From: Micromonospora lupini | GTDB taxonomy: Bacteria > Actinomycetota > Actinomycetes > Mycobacteriales > Micromonosporaceae | Direction: 5' to 3' | Assembly (NCBI RefSeq): GCF_026342015.1 | Contig: NZ_JAPENL010000002.1 | Location: forward strand, 1,927,001-1,991,000 | Length of the DNA: 64,000 bases | Part shown: positions 51,744 through 59,964 of the stretch, piece after piece | Position numbering within the stretch: the first letter of the stretch is position 1 | How the letters are laid out: every line of letters starts with the position of its first letter | Notes under the pieces: model-generated | Databases searched by the model: none | What the model was told of the DNA's origin: nothing | The model's input: the letters and a program-made list of their open reading frames with translations, nothing else | Made by a program: the position numbers and the translations under genes

Positions 51744-53009
51744 TCAGCGCCGGTCCGGTCGGCCGGGCACCTGGCGGGGCTGCCGCCCACCGGCGACGTC
51801 GAGCGCGGCCCGGTCGGCGGCCGAGGTGCCGGACGACCAGCCCTCGGCGTCGCGGACGCTCAGCCGGTGTCGGGTGACGCCCGGGAAGAGGGTGCCCAGC
51901 CGCTCCTGGACCGCCTCGCCGCGCGCGGCGAGCACCGGCAGCAACCGCTCCGACCCCGCCGACTCGACGGCCGCCTGGTCCGCCGACTCGGTGGCCGCGC
52001 GCAGTCGTTCACCGATCCGCAGCGCGAACGCGTTGAGGAAGGACTCGTCCCACACCTTCGTCCGCCGGCCCGACCCCGGCCGGCGCTCGGTGCGCCCGCG
52101 CAGCATCGCGGCGGTGGCCTGTACCAGCAGCGAGGTGTAGAGCAGCTCCACCGCCACGAGGTCCGCCGGCCACCCCAGCACGGTGGTGAAACCGAGATCG
52201 TCGGACCACACCGCCTCGCACCGGTTCGCCGCCGCCACCTCCTGCACCAGCAGCGCCTTCGCACCCGCGTACGGGGTCTCGGTGCCCAGCCGCACCCCAC
52301 CCGGCAGGTCGCCGCGCTCCGCCCCGGCGGCCAGCAGCGCCTCGTCGATGCTGTGCCTCGCGATCAGCTCCTGCGCCTTCCCGGTCAGCGCCTCGGCCTC
52401 GGCCGGGAAGGTTGTCGACTCGGCCTTCGCGAGCAGCGCGCGTACCCGGTCCAGCATCGGCGATCCGCTGCGGGCCGAACCGGCCACGCGGGGGACGGCC
52501 GCACCTGTCGAGCCTGGTGGCGGGCGGAGCACCGCGATCGGTGGCAGGCTCTCCACAAGCGCGAGTACGTCGACCGCGGCGCGGAGCGCGTCGACCCGGT
52601 CCAACCCCTCCGCGGCGGTCCAGGCGGCCAGCAGGTCGCGGTAGTCGTCCCGGCCCTCGGCGGTCAGCCCGCGTAGCTGGTCGTCCCACCAGTCGGGGAC
52701 CGGCCCGGCCTGCTCGTGTCGCTGGGCGGCCAGCGCGTCCCGGACCAGCCGGGCCGCCCGGGCGTCGAGCCGCCGCCCGGTGATCCGGTGCACGTCGACA
52801 GGCTGCCAACCGCGCGGCCAGAGCTGCCCGAGGCCACGGACCAGCCGACGCCGCAGGGCCGCGTCCACCGCCGTGTTGCCGTCCGCCGCGCCGGTGCCGA
52901 CCATCAGCCGGTCCAGCTGCCGTTCGGTCTGTCGTACGTCGGTGCCGCGCACCGCCGCGAGCGCGTCGGCGACGAGTTCGTCCGCGTCCGGCACAGGCAC
53001 CTCCTCCAT
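51744..53009 (-). CDS. DUF2786 domain protein
   Basis: ATG 53009 (GGAAGGG, six bases) is preferred to ATGs at 53030 and 53036. The 421-aa product carries the DUF2786 motif in its middle (MLDRVRALLAKAESTTFPAE, AEALTGKAQELIARHSID), preceded by a helical region (VADALAAVRGTDVRQTERQL) and followed by an alpha/beta part (AKALLVQEVAAANRCEAVWS). DUF2786 proteins are soluble, widespread in actinobacteria and of unknown function. The gene stands alone between the ECF42 operon and the toxin-like module. Confidence 0.85.
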   Translation of the reverse strand: MEEVPVPDADELVADALAAVRGTDVRQTERQLDRLMVGTGAADGNTAVDAALRRRLVRGLGQLWPRGWQPVDVHRITGRRLDARAARLVRDALAAQRHEQAGPVPDWWDDQLRGLTAEGRDDYRDLLAAWTAAEGLDRVDALRAAVDVLALVESLPPIAVLRPPPGSTGAAVPRVAGSARSGSPMLDRVRALLAKAESTTFPAEAEALTGKAQELIARHSIDEALLAAGAERGDLPGGVRLGTETPYAGAKALLVQEVAAANRCEAVWSDDLGFTTVLGWPADLVAVELLYTSLLVQATAAMLRGRTERRPGSGRRTKVWDESFLNAFALRIGERLRAATESADQAAVESAGSERLLPVLAARGEAVQERLGTLFPGVTRHRLSVRDAEGWSSGTSAADRAALDVAGGRQPRQVPGRPDRR

Positions 53010-53166
53010 GGTCGCCCTTCCAGGCTCCATGATCATGCCGGTGGTCGTGCGGAAGTCGCGAAACGGGGACCCTTGTGGTATTACCGCAGGCGGTCACCCC
53101 GCGCGATCGGCGGGCTCGCGTCACGACAGGGCGCTGCCGTGCCGCGAACCTCGTGATCAGCTCTGC

Positions 53167-53445
53167 TCAGCTCTGCGCGGACGGGGCGGCCAGCGCGGCG
53201 GAGAGCCGCCGGAAGAACGCGCGGATGTCGTCCTCGCTGTGGTGCGTCTCCGCCTGGTCGTTCAGCGGGCCCGAGTAGAGCAGCGCCTGGTCCAGCGCCT
53301 CCCGCGTCTCGGCCCGGCCACCCGGGTAGAGCCCGCCGGCCACCCCGTCGGCGACCCGGGTCACCACCGAATCGTCGAGCGCCCTGTCGAACTGGACCCC
53401 GTAGAGGATCCCGTTGACGTGGCCCTTCCAACTGTCCGTACCCAT
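53167..53445 (-). CDS. Candidate immunity protein of the adjacent toxin-like gene
   Basis: ATG 53445 (GGGGAG nine bases upstream) gives 92 aa: MGTDSWKGHVNGILYGVQFD, acidic overall, no signal peptide or membrane segment. No family recognised. Position is the main clue: it starts 15 bp after the stop of the toxin-like protein and is last in its operon, exactly where immunity genes of polymorphic toxins lie; small, acidic and cytosolic is also usual for them. The role is inference. Confidence 0.6.
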   Translation of the reverse strand: MGTDSWKGHVNGILYGVQFDRALDDSVVTRVADGVAGGLYPGGRAETREALDQALLYSGPLNDQAETHHSEDDIRAFFRRLSAALAAPSAQS

Positions 53446-53459
53446 GCTCGTCGACTCCC

Positions 53460-54539
53460 CTAGAAGATCCGGCCGCCATCCCAGCCCAGAATCGGAACCC
53501 CGTTGACGCCGTTGCGTTTGAACTCGGCGTCGAGGTTGGCCATGTGGCTCGGGTCGGGCTGGTAATGGCCGCTGCGCGCCGTGGCGTACTGGACCCTACC
53601 GTCCTTGACGACAAGCTCGCCGGCCGCGGCGACCGGGTTCCCGTTGCCCAGAGTGGAGTGGTGGAAGTCGCCGACCCTCTGGTAGTTGGACGCGTACATG
53701 TTGCCGTTGCGGTCCATCACGAAGATCGCCTGACCGTTTCCGCTGAACACGGTCTGCGCGCTCGCCGTGTCGAACGGTTCGCCGTTGCGCGCGCTGCGCA
53801 GCACGCCGTCGCTGTCGAAGAAGACCCGGTGCTGTTCCAGCTCCTCGGGACTGAGCCGGCGCACGGCAGTCGGGAAGTGCCCCCCGGGTAGATGCTCGTT
53901 GCGGTACTTGTCGAGCATCTTCTTCGTGTTGGGGTAGCGCGGGGTGGTGTGCGGGCCGGGCACGCGGGGCCCCTTCGGGCCACCCCGTTTCGCCCCCTTG
54001 CGGGCGAAGCGGCGCAGCAGCGTCTTCGCGCGCTTCAACAACTGCGGAATGATCTCCTTGACGACCCGCTCGATGACCTCCTTGATCACCCGCTGGATCG
54101 CCATCCGGGCCAGGCCGATCGATACGGGGATCTGGGCCAGCGAGGCGCCGAAGCTGGGTGCCGCCGCCGCCAACGCGATCGCCACCTGGATCACCAGGAT
54201 CGTCAGCTGGACGATCACGATGATCTTCTGCGTCAGGGTGATGATCGCCATCACCAGCAACGCCATGCCGATCAGTTCGGCCGCCTGCGCGCCGTCCTCC
54301 ATGCGGCGCGGCGCACCCTCCTCGTCCTGCCACGCCTGCTCGAACGCCCGGATGTCGTCGCCGCGGTTGGTCGTGCCGACCTGCGCAGCGCCCGCCTGCG
54401 CCTCCCCGACCGACGTCCGCAGCCGGCCGGCGAACGCGAACCACATCTGGGACGCCTCGAACAGCAACTCCTCGTCGGCCGTCGGCCAGGTGAAGCCGAC
54501 CCAGCCCAGCGCCTCGGCAAGCTCAGGAGGAAGCTGCAT
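53460..54539 (-). CDS. Putative type VII polymorphic toxin (WXG100-like N-terminus, SGHY-type C-terminal domain)
   Basis: ATG 54539 gives 359 aa. Residues 1-85 resemble the WXG100-like/CpnT-type N-terminal domain (MQLPPELAEALGWVGFTWPT; FEASQMWFAFAGRLRTSVGE). Residues 86-145 are strongly hydrophobic (LIGMALLVMAIITLTQKIIV; QLTILVIQVAIALAAAA), followed by a basic helix and linker to about 215. The C-terminal domain (225-359) has FDSDGVLRSARNGEPFDTAS, IFVMDRNGNMYASNYQRVGD, FHHSTLGNGNPVAAAGE and ARSGHYQPDP. I recall this domain from other modular proteins but cannot name it. It overlaps the WXG-like gene by 17 bp. Toxin role is inferred from architecture and neighbours. Confidence 0.7.
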   Translation of the reverse strand: MQLPPELAEALGWVGFTWPTADEELLFEASQMWFAFAGRLRTSVGEAQAGAAQVGTTNRGDDIRAFEQAWQDEEGAPRRMEDGAQAAELIGMALLVMAIITLTQKIIVIVQLTILVIQVAIALAAAAPSFGASLAQIPVSIGLARMAIQRVIKEVIERVVKEIIPQLLKRAKTLLRRFARKGAKRGGPKGPRVPGPHTTPRYPNTKKMLDKYRNEHLPGGHFPTAVRRLSPEELEQHRVFFDSDGVLRSARNGEPFDTASAQTVFSGNGQAIFVMDRNGNMYASNYQRVGDFHHSTLGNGNPVAAAGELVVKDGRVQYATARSGHYQPDPSHMANLDAEFKRNGVNGVPILGWDGGRIF

Positions 54540-54864
54540 ACCCACTGGGCAGCTCCATCCTCGTGAAGAGTTCCGCGTTGGCGAGGTCTGTCGCCTCGTG
54601 CGCGTCGGCACCGAGGTCGAGGTTCTCGGCGGCCTCCAACAACTGGTCGGCCATCGACCGGTACACGTCGAGCGCATGCGTCAGGACCTCGACGTACACC
54701 GCCCCGAAGAGCGACCCCGCCTCGTCGGCGCCCCAGGGACTACCCGCCCCGTTGACAGTCGACTCGAGGCCGCTCACCGCCTCGCCGAGCTGCTGGCCGG
54801 TCGTCCCGATCGACGCCGCGGCCGAGTGCAGGGCGTCGACGTCCACCTCAATCCCGTCCGACAT
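54523..54864 (-). CDS. WXG100-like ESX partner protein
   Basis: A 113-aa helical protein: VDVDALHSAAASIGTTGQQL, then GAGSPWGADEAGSLFGAVYV as the W-G turn, and MADQLLEAAENLDLGADAHE. The spacing and the WGxDExG turn fit the WXG100 superfamily form that accompanies type VII toxins. It starts three bases after the YbaB-like gene and overlaps the toxin-like gene, so the three are co-translated. Likely binds the helical N-terminus of the toxin-like protein for export. Confidence 0.82.
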   Translation of the reverse strand: MSDGIEVDVDALHSAAASIGTTGQQLGEAVSGLESTVNGAGSPWGADEAGSLFGAVYVEVLTHALDVYRSMADQLLEAAENLDLGADAHEATDLANAELFTRMELPSGYAASS

Positions 54865-54867
54865 GGC

Positions 54868-55326
54868 TCAGCGACGATTCATCCGGCGGGTGGCCGCGTC
54901 CAGGTCACCGATCATCTGTTGGAAGCCGCGGAACGCCTCCTGCGAGACCCGTTCGAGCTGCTGGGTGAGGGCCGTGCTGTCGACCTGGGCCGCGGCCGTC
55001 AGGTCGGCGCGGCGGGCGCGCTCGTCGGCCTGCGCCGCCTTGACCGCCTCCAGGACGTACTCGGCGATCGTGGTCGTGCCGGCCCGGGACAGGCTCGGGT
55101 CGATCACCAGCGTCCGCAGCGCGCCGAAGGCGCCGACCTCCGCCTCCACGAGACCGTCACCGCCGGTGCCCCGCCCCACCATCTGCTCGGCGTCCGGCAC
55201 CTGCTGGTCGTGCTGCCCGTCGGCCTCACCCGGCTGAGCCGTGACGGCACCCGATGCCTGGCTCAGCAGGCGCATCGCCTCTTCGAGCGAGCCGCTCAGG
55301 CCGGACGGATCAATCCCGCTCGCCAT
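54868..55326 (-). CDS. YbaB/EbfC-like protein heading the toxin-like operon
   Basis: ATG 55326 gives 152 aa. After a polar N-terminus, VEAEVGAFGALRTLVIDPSL, then AGTTTIAEYVLEAVKAAQAD follow the YbaB pattern (strand-turn-strand, ID-P, helix). The C-terminus is a coiled helix (LTQQLERVSQEAFRGFQQMI). Classical YbaB binds DNA; YbaB-like proteins placed first in actinobacterial WXG100/toxin operons are thought to be secretion-associated instead. Context favours the latter. The 89-bp gap upstream holds the promoter. Confidence 0.7.
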   Translation of the reverse strand: MASGIDPSGLSGSLEEAMRLLSQASGAVTAQPGEADGQHDQQVPDAEQMVGRGTGGDGLVEAEVGAFGALRTLVIDPSLSRAGTTTIAEYVLEAVKAAQADERARRADLTAAAQVDSTALTQQLERVSQEAFRGFQQMIGDLDAATRRMNRR

Positions 55327-55415
55327 GCTCGTCCCCCCACGTCCGCAGTCGACAGTCGGTGCACGACGGTACCAACGCGACACCCGTTCGGGTGCCCCGC
55401 GGGGTCCGCCGTGGA

Positions 55416-56585
55416 TCAGTCCCAGGAGGCGAGGATCTCCTCGACCGGCGCGACGTCACGCCCCGGATCGGGCGCCGGGGCGGGCGGGCCCGTTGGCGTA
55501 CGGTCGAAGCGGGGCGCCGGGGCCGGCTGGATCTCGCCGTTGACCTCGACGAACGTCCCCCGAGCCGCGTTGTGCGGGTGTCGGTGCGCCTCGCCCGGTG
55601 TGAGCACGGGGGCGACGCAGGCGTCCAGGTCCGCGAAGACCGCAGTCCACTCGTCCCGGGTGCGCTCGGCGAACCGCTCGGTGAACCGCCTGCGCAGCTC
55701 GTCCCAGCCGCTCGGGTCGTACTGGTCGGGCAGGTCCGGCTCGTCGGCCAGGCCGAGACCGGCCAGCAGCACGGCGTAGAAGGCCGGTTCCAGCGCCCCG
55801 ACGGCCATGAAACCGCCGTCGGCGGTGGCGTACGTGTCGTAGAAGGGTGCTCCTCCGTCGAGCAGGTTCCGCCCGCGCGAGGCGGCCCACAGGCCGGTGC
55901 CCAGCAGCCCGTGCAGGAACGAGGTGAGCAGCGCCGATCCGTCCACCATGGCGGCGTCGACGACCTGGCCGACGCCCGAGCGTTCCCGTTCCAGCAGTGC
56001 CGCCAGGACCCCCACGGCAAGCACCATGCCCCCGCCGGCGAAGTCACCGATCAGGTTCAGCGGCGCGTGTGGGCGGGCGCCGGGTCGGCCCAGGGGCTCC
56101 AGCGCCCCGGCGACCGCGATGTAGTCGATGTCGTGGCCGGCCCGAGACGCCAGCGGGCCGTCCTGGCCCCAGCCGGTCATCCGCGCGTACACGAGGCGGG
56201 GGTTGTGGTCCCGGCAGACGCCCGGGCCGAAGCCGAGCCGTTCGGCGACCCCCGGCCGGTACGCCTCGACGAGCACGTCCGCCCGCGCGACCAGGCGCAG
56301 CAGATCTGCCACGCCGGCCGGTGACTTCAGGTCCAGCGCGGTGATCCGGCGGCTCCGCTGCAACGGCCCACCGGTAGGCGCGGCCAGTCGCCCGGCTCCC
56401 GGGCCGCCCGGCCGGTCGACGCGCACCACGTCCGCCCCGAGGTCGGCGAGCACCATGCAGCCGAACGGGGCCGGCGCGAGACTTGCCAACTCGACGACCC
56501 GCACCCCGGCCAGCGGCCCGCCCCGCGCCTCCCCACCCCGCTTGCCGGCTGCCTTGTCGTCGGGGGCAGGCCAGGCCGCCGTCAC
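55416..56585 (-). CDS. CaiB/BaiF family CoA-transferase or alpha-methylacyl-CoA racemase
   Basis: GTG 56585 overlaps the preceding stop by four bases and gives 389 aa. LAGVRVVELASLAPAPFGCM (CoA-binding N-terminus), LDLKSPAGVADLLRLVARAD, GWGQDGPLASRAGHDIDYIA and the segment NLIGDFAGGGMVLAVGVLAA with the catalytic Asp are diagnostic of class III CoA-transferases. The long GHDIDYIAVAGAL stretch and operon context with acyl-CoA degradation favour the racemase branch, which makes (S)-2-methylacyl-CoA accessible to beta-oxidation. Confidence 0.88.
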   Translation of the reverse strand: MTAAWPAPDDKAAGKRGGEARGGPLAGVRVVELASLAPAPFGCMVLADLGADVVRVDRPGGPGAGRLAAPTGGPLQRSRRITALDLKSPAGVADLLRLVARADVLVEAYRPGVAERLGFGPGVCRDHNPRLVYARMTGWGQDGPLASRAGHDIDYIAVAGALEPLGRPGARPHAPLNLIGDFAGGGMVLAVGVLAALLERERSGVGQVVDAAMVDGSALLTSFLHGLLGTGLWAASRGRNLLDGGAPFYDTYATADGGFMAVGALEPAFYAVLLAGLGLADEPDLPDQYDPSGWDELRRRFTERFAERTRDEWTAVFADLDACVAPVLTPGEAHRHPHNAARGTFVEVNGEIQPAPAPRFDRTPTGPPAPAPDPGRDVAPVEEILASWD

Positions 56586-58732
56586 GCGACGCCTGCGGCG
56601 GTACGGGTGGAGAGCCTGCCGGCCAGGTCGGTGGGCGGTGTGAACCGGTCGCCGTACACCTCGGCCAGTTCGGCGGCGCGGGCCGCGAAGCCGGCCGGGC
56701 CGCCCGCGTACTGCCGGACGTAGCGGATCACGCCGCCCGTCCAGGCGGGGAAGCCGATGCCGAAGATCGAGCCGATGTTGGCGTCGGTCTCGGTGCGCAG
56801 CACCCCCTCGTCGAGGCAGCGCAACGCGTCGAGCGCCTCGGCGAAGAGCATTCGCTCCTGGAGGTCGGTGAACGGCACCGCCCGGCCGGCGTCGGTGACC
56901 AGGTCGGCGAGGCCGGTCCACAGCCGGCCCCGGGTGCCCTCGTCGTAGGAGTAGAAGCCGCGTCCGGCCGCACGCCCCGGCCTGTCGTACGCGTCGACAA
57001 GCTCGTCGACGAGCCGGTGCGCGGGCAGCGGCAGGTACTCCTCGCTGGCCGCCTCGAACTGGCGGCGGATCCGCTGGATCAGGGTGAGGCTCACCTCGTC
57101 GGCCAGCGCGAGAGGCCCGGTCGGGTAGCCGGCCTGAAGAGCGGCCTGCTCGACCGACGCGGCCGGTACGCCCTCGGCGACCATGCCGACCGCCTCGTCG
57201 ATGAACCTGCCGATCACCCGGCTGGTGAAGAAGCCCCGGCCGTCGTTGACCACGATAGGGGTCTTGCCGATCCGCCGGCCCAGGTCGAAGGCGCGCGCCA
57301 GGGCCGCGTCCCCGGTCCGCTCGCCCACCACGATCTCCAGCAGCGGCATCCGGTCCACCGGGGAGAAGAAGTGCATGCCGATGAAGTCGGCCGGTCGGTC
57401 CACGCCGGTGGCCAGCGCGGTGATCGGCAGGGTGGAGGTGTTGGAGGCGAGCAGCGCGCCCGGCGCGAGCACCGGCAGCACCTCGGCGAAGACCGCCTTC
57501 TTCAGCGCCGGGTCCTCGAACACCGCCTCGATGACCGCGTCGCAGCCGGCGAGCGCGTCCACCTGGTCGGTGGTGGTGATCCGGTCCAGCACCGCGCGGG
57601 CGTCGGCCTCCGTGGCGCGGCCCTTGCGGACCCGGCGTGCCAGCAGCCGTTCGGCGTGCTCCCGGGCCCGCCCGGCGGCCTCCGGCGACACGTCTTTCAC
57701 CACCACGTCGAGGCCGGCGCTGGCACAGGCGTACGCGATGCCCGCGCCCATCATGCCCGCGCCGAGCACCGCCACCTTCCGCACCTCCGGGGCGTGCACA
57801 TCTGCGGGTCGGGCCGCACCACCGTTGACTGCCTTCAGGTCGAAGAAGAACGCGCCGATCATGTTCTTGGCGACCTGGCCGGTGAGCAGGCCGATCAGGT
57901 GTCGGGTCTCCACGGTCAACGCGGTGTCCAGGTCGACCTGGGCGCCCTCGACGGCGGTGGCCAGGATCGCCTCCGGCGCGGGCAGCCGCGCGCCCTTGAG
58001 CTGCTTGCGCAGTGTCGCGGGGAAGGCGGGTAACTGCGCGGCAAGCGTGCGGCTGGCCGGGGTGCCACCGGGCATCCGATAGTCCGGCCGGTCCCACGGC
58101 TGGGCCGGGTGCGGGTTCGCCGCGATCCAGGCCCGTGCGTGATCAAGCATTTCGGTGGGCGTGGCGACGACCTCGTCCACGATGCCGGCGGCCAGGGCGT
58201 CGGCCGGGCCCATCCGCCGACCGGTGAGCAGCACAGTGGTCAGGGCTCCGGCCAGGCCGAGCATCCGTACCGTCCGGGTGACGCCGCCCGCCCCGGGCAG
58301 CAGGCCCAGGGTCACCTCGGGCAGCCCGAGCCGCGAGTCGGGCGCGTCAAGCGCGATCCGGTGGTGGCAGGCGAGGGCGATCTCCAGGCCGCCGCCGAGC
58401 GCCGAGCCGTTGACCGCCGCGACGACGGGTCTGCCAAGCGTCTCCAGGCGGCGTAGGTCCCGCTTGATGGTGCCCAGCAGTTCGGCGAGGGCGGGCGCGT
58501 CGGCGCGGGTGGCCCTGATCATCTCGGGCAGGTCCCCGCCTGCGAAGAACGTGGACTTCGCGCTTGTCACGATGACGCCGACGAGATCGCGCTCGGCCTC
58601 CAGCCGGTCCAGCACGGCGCTCATCGACGCGGCGTACGCCCGGTTCATGGTGTTGGCGGTCTGGTCGGGGTCGTCAAGGGTGAGAGTGACGATGCCGTCG
58701 TCGCCGCGGTCGTACCGGATGGTGGTGGTCAT
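56582..58732 (-). CDS. fadB: Multifunctional fatty-acid oxidation alpha subunit (enoyl-CoA hydratase/3-hydroxyacyl-CoA dehydrogenase)
   Basis: A 716-aa two-part enzyme. The crotonase domain (1-190) has FAGGDLPEM and GSALGGGLEIALACHHRIAL (oxyanion hole). The dehydrogenase part starts at about 310 with the NAD-binding GxGxxG in AVLGAGMMGAGIAYACASAG and continues with FEDPALKKAVFAEV, ASNTSTLPI and HFFSPVDRMPLLEIV. Both C-terminal dimerisation repeats are present. It catalyses hydration of enoyl-CoA and oxidation of 3-hydroxyacyl-CoA. The crotonase half has LGLPEVTLGLLPGAGGVTRT, supplying the second catalytic Glu. Coupled to the thiolase upstream (17-bp gap) and the CaiB-like gene downstream (4-bp overlap). 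Confidence 0.94.
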   Translation of the reverse strand: MTTTIRYDRGDDGIVTLTLDDPDQTANTMNRAYAASMSAVLDRLEAERDLVGVIVTSAKSTFFAGGDLPEMIRATRADAPALAELLGTIKRDLRRLETLGRPVVAAVNGSALGGGLEIALACHHRIALDAPDSRLGLPEVTLGLLPGAGGVTRTVRMLGLAGALTTVLLTGRRMGPADALAAGIVDEVVATPTEMLDHARAWIAANPHPAQPWDRPDYRMPGGTPASRTLAAQLPAFPATLRKQLKGARLPAPEAILATAVEGAQVDLDTALTVETRHLIGLLTGQVAKNMIGAFFFDLKAVNGGAARPADVHAPEVRKVAVLGAGMMGAGIAYACASAGLDVVVKDVSPEAAGRAREHAERLLARRVRKGRATEADARAVLDRITTTDQVDALAGCDAVIEAVFEDPALKKAVFAEVLPVLAPGALLASNTSTLPITALATGVDRPADFIGMHFFSPVDRMPLLEIVVGERTGDAALARAFDLGRRIGKTPIVVNDGRGFFTSRVIGRFIDEAVGMVAEGVPAASVEQAALQAGYPTGPLALADEVSLTLIQRIRRQFEAASEEYLPLPAHRLVDELVDAYDRPGRAAGRGFYSYDEGTRGRLWTGLADLVTDAGRAVPFTDLQERMLFAEALDALRCLDEGVLRTETDANIGSIFGIGFPAWTGGVIRYVRQYAGGPAGFAARAAELAEVYGDRFTPPTDLAGRLSTRTAAGVA

Positions 58733-58749
58733 GTGTCTCTTCCCCCGGG

Positions 58750-59964
58750 TCAGCAGCGCTCGAGAACTGTGGCGACGCCCATGCCGCCGCCGATGCAGAG
58801 GGTCACGAGGGCGCGGCGCAGATCGCGGCGCTCCAACTCGTCCAACGCCGTGCCGAGCAACATGGCTCCGGTCGCGCCCAGCGGGTGGCCGAGGGCGATC
58901 GCGCCGCCGTTGACGTTCACGCGGTCCGGGTCGAGGCGCAGGTCGCGGACGTACTTGAGGACCACTGCCGCGAACGCCTCGTTGATCTCGAACAGGTCGA
59001 TGTCGTCGACTGTCAGCCCCGCGACGGCGAGCGCCTTGTGGGTGGCGGGGATCGGGCCGGTGAGCATCAGCGTCGGATCGGCGCCGGTGACGGCCGCCCC
59101 GACGATCCGGGCGCGCGGGGTGAGGCCGAGGGCCTGCCCGACCTGCTCCGAGCCGATCAGCACCAGCGCCGCGCCGTCCACGATGCCCGACGAGTTGCCG
59201 GCGTGGTGGACGTGCTCGATGGCCTCCAGCCAGTGGAACTTCTGCAACGCGACCGCGTCGAACCCGGCCGCCTCGCCCATGGTGGCGAAGGACGGGGTGA
59301 GCCGGGCCAGCACCTCCCGGGTGGTCTCCGGGCGGGGGTGCTCGTCGACGGTGAGGATGTCCAGCCCGTTGCCGTCGCGGACCGGCACCACCGAGCGGGC
59401 GAAGTGCCCACCGGCCATTGCCTTGGCGGCCCGCTCCTGCGACCGCAGGGCGTAGCCGTCCACGTCGTCGCGGGTGAAGCCCTCCAGGGTGGCGATCAGG
59501 TCGGCGCTGACGCCCTGCGGCACGAACGACGTGGCAAGCGCGGTCTGCGGGTCGGTGGCCCAGGCCGCGCCGTCGGCGCCCATCGGTACCCGGGACATCG
59601 ACTCCACCCCACCGGCGAGCAGCAGGTGTTCCCAGCCGGAGCGGATCCGCGCGGCCGCGGAGTTGACCGCCTCCAGTCCGGAGGCGCAGAACCGGTTGAG
59701 CTGCACCCCGCCGACCTGGTCGGGCAGCCCGGCCAGCAGCGCGGCGGCCCGCGCCAGATCACCGCCCTGCTCGCCGACCGGGGTGACGATGCCGAGCAAC
59801 AGGTCCTCCAACCGGCCCACGTCCAGGCCGGGGTTGCGCTCGCGCAACGCGTCGATCAGGCCGACGACAAGCGAGATCGGCTTGACCCCGTGCAGCGCGC
59901 CGGTGTCCCGGCCGCGTCCGCGCGGGGTGCGGACCGCGTCATAGACGTACGCCTCAGAGGGCAC
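58750..59964 (-). CDS. fadA: Acetyl-CoA C-acyltransferase (thiolase)
   Basis: A 404-aa protein. Nucleophile Cys93 in QLNRFCASGLEAVNSAA, catalytic His in GGAIALGHPLGATGA, and the second Cys in VTLCIGGGMGVATV are all in place, with NEAFAAV between them. It cleaves 3-ketoacyl-CoA to acetyl-CoA (or propionyl-CoA from methyl-branched substrates) and shortened acyl-CoA. It starts 11 bp inside the upstream acyl-CoA dehydrogenase gene and is followed by the fadB-like gene. Confidence 0.95.
   Translation of the reverse strand: MPSEAYVYDAVRTPRGRGRDTGALHGVKPISLVVGLIDALRERNPGLDVGRLEDLLLGIVTPVGEQGGDLARAAALLAGLPDQVGGVQLNRFCASGLEAVNSAAARIRSGWEHLLLAGGVESMSRVPMGADGAAWATDPQTALATSFVPQGVSADLIATLEGFTRDDVDGYALRSQERAAKAMAGGHFARSVVPVRDGNGLDILTVDEHPRPETTREVLARLTPSFATMGEAAGFDAVALQKFHWLEAIEHVHHAGNSSGIVDGAALVLIGSEQVGQALGLTPRARIVGAAVTGADPTLMLTGPIPATHKALAVAGLTVDDIDLFEINEAFAAVVLKYVRDLRLDPDRVNVNGGAIALGHPLGATGAMLLGTALDELERRDLRRALVTLCIGGGMGVATVLERC

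Noticed and set aside
53460..54677. Longer start (54677) for the toxin-like protein
   Set aside because: The added 46 residues are an out-of-frame reading of the WXG-like gene; ATG 54539 begins the recognisable MQLPPELAEALGW domain.
55416..58097. 893-aa minus-strand frame spanning two genes
   Set aside because: Only its last 389 codons are the CaiB-like gene; the rest is an out-of-frame shadow of the FadB-like gene, which has full motifs in its own frame.
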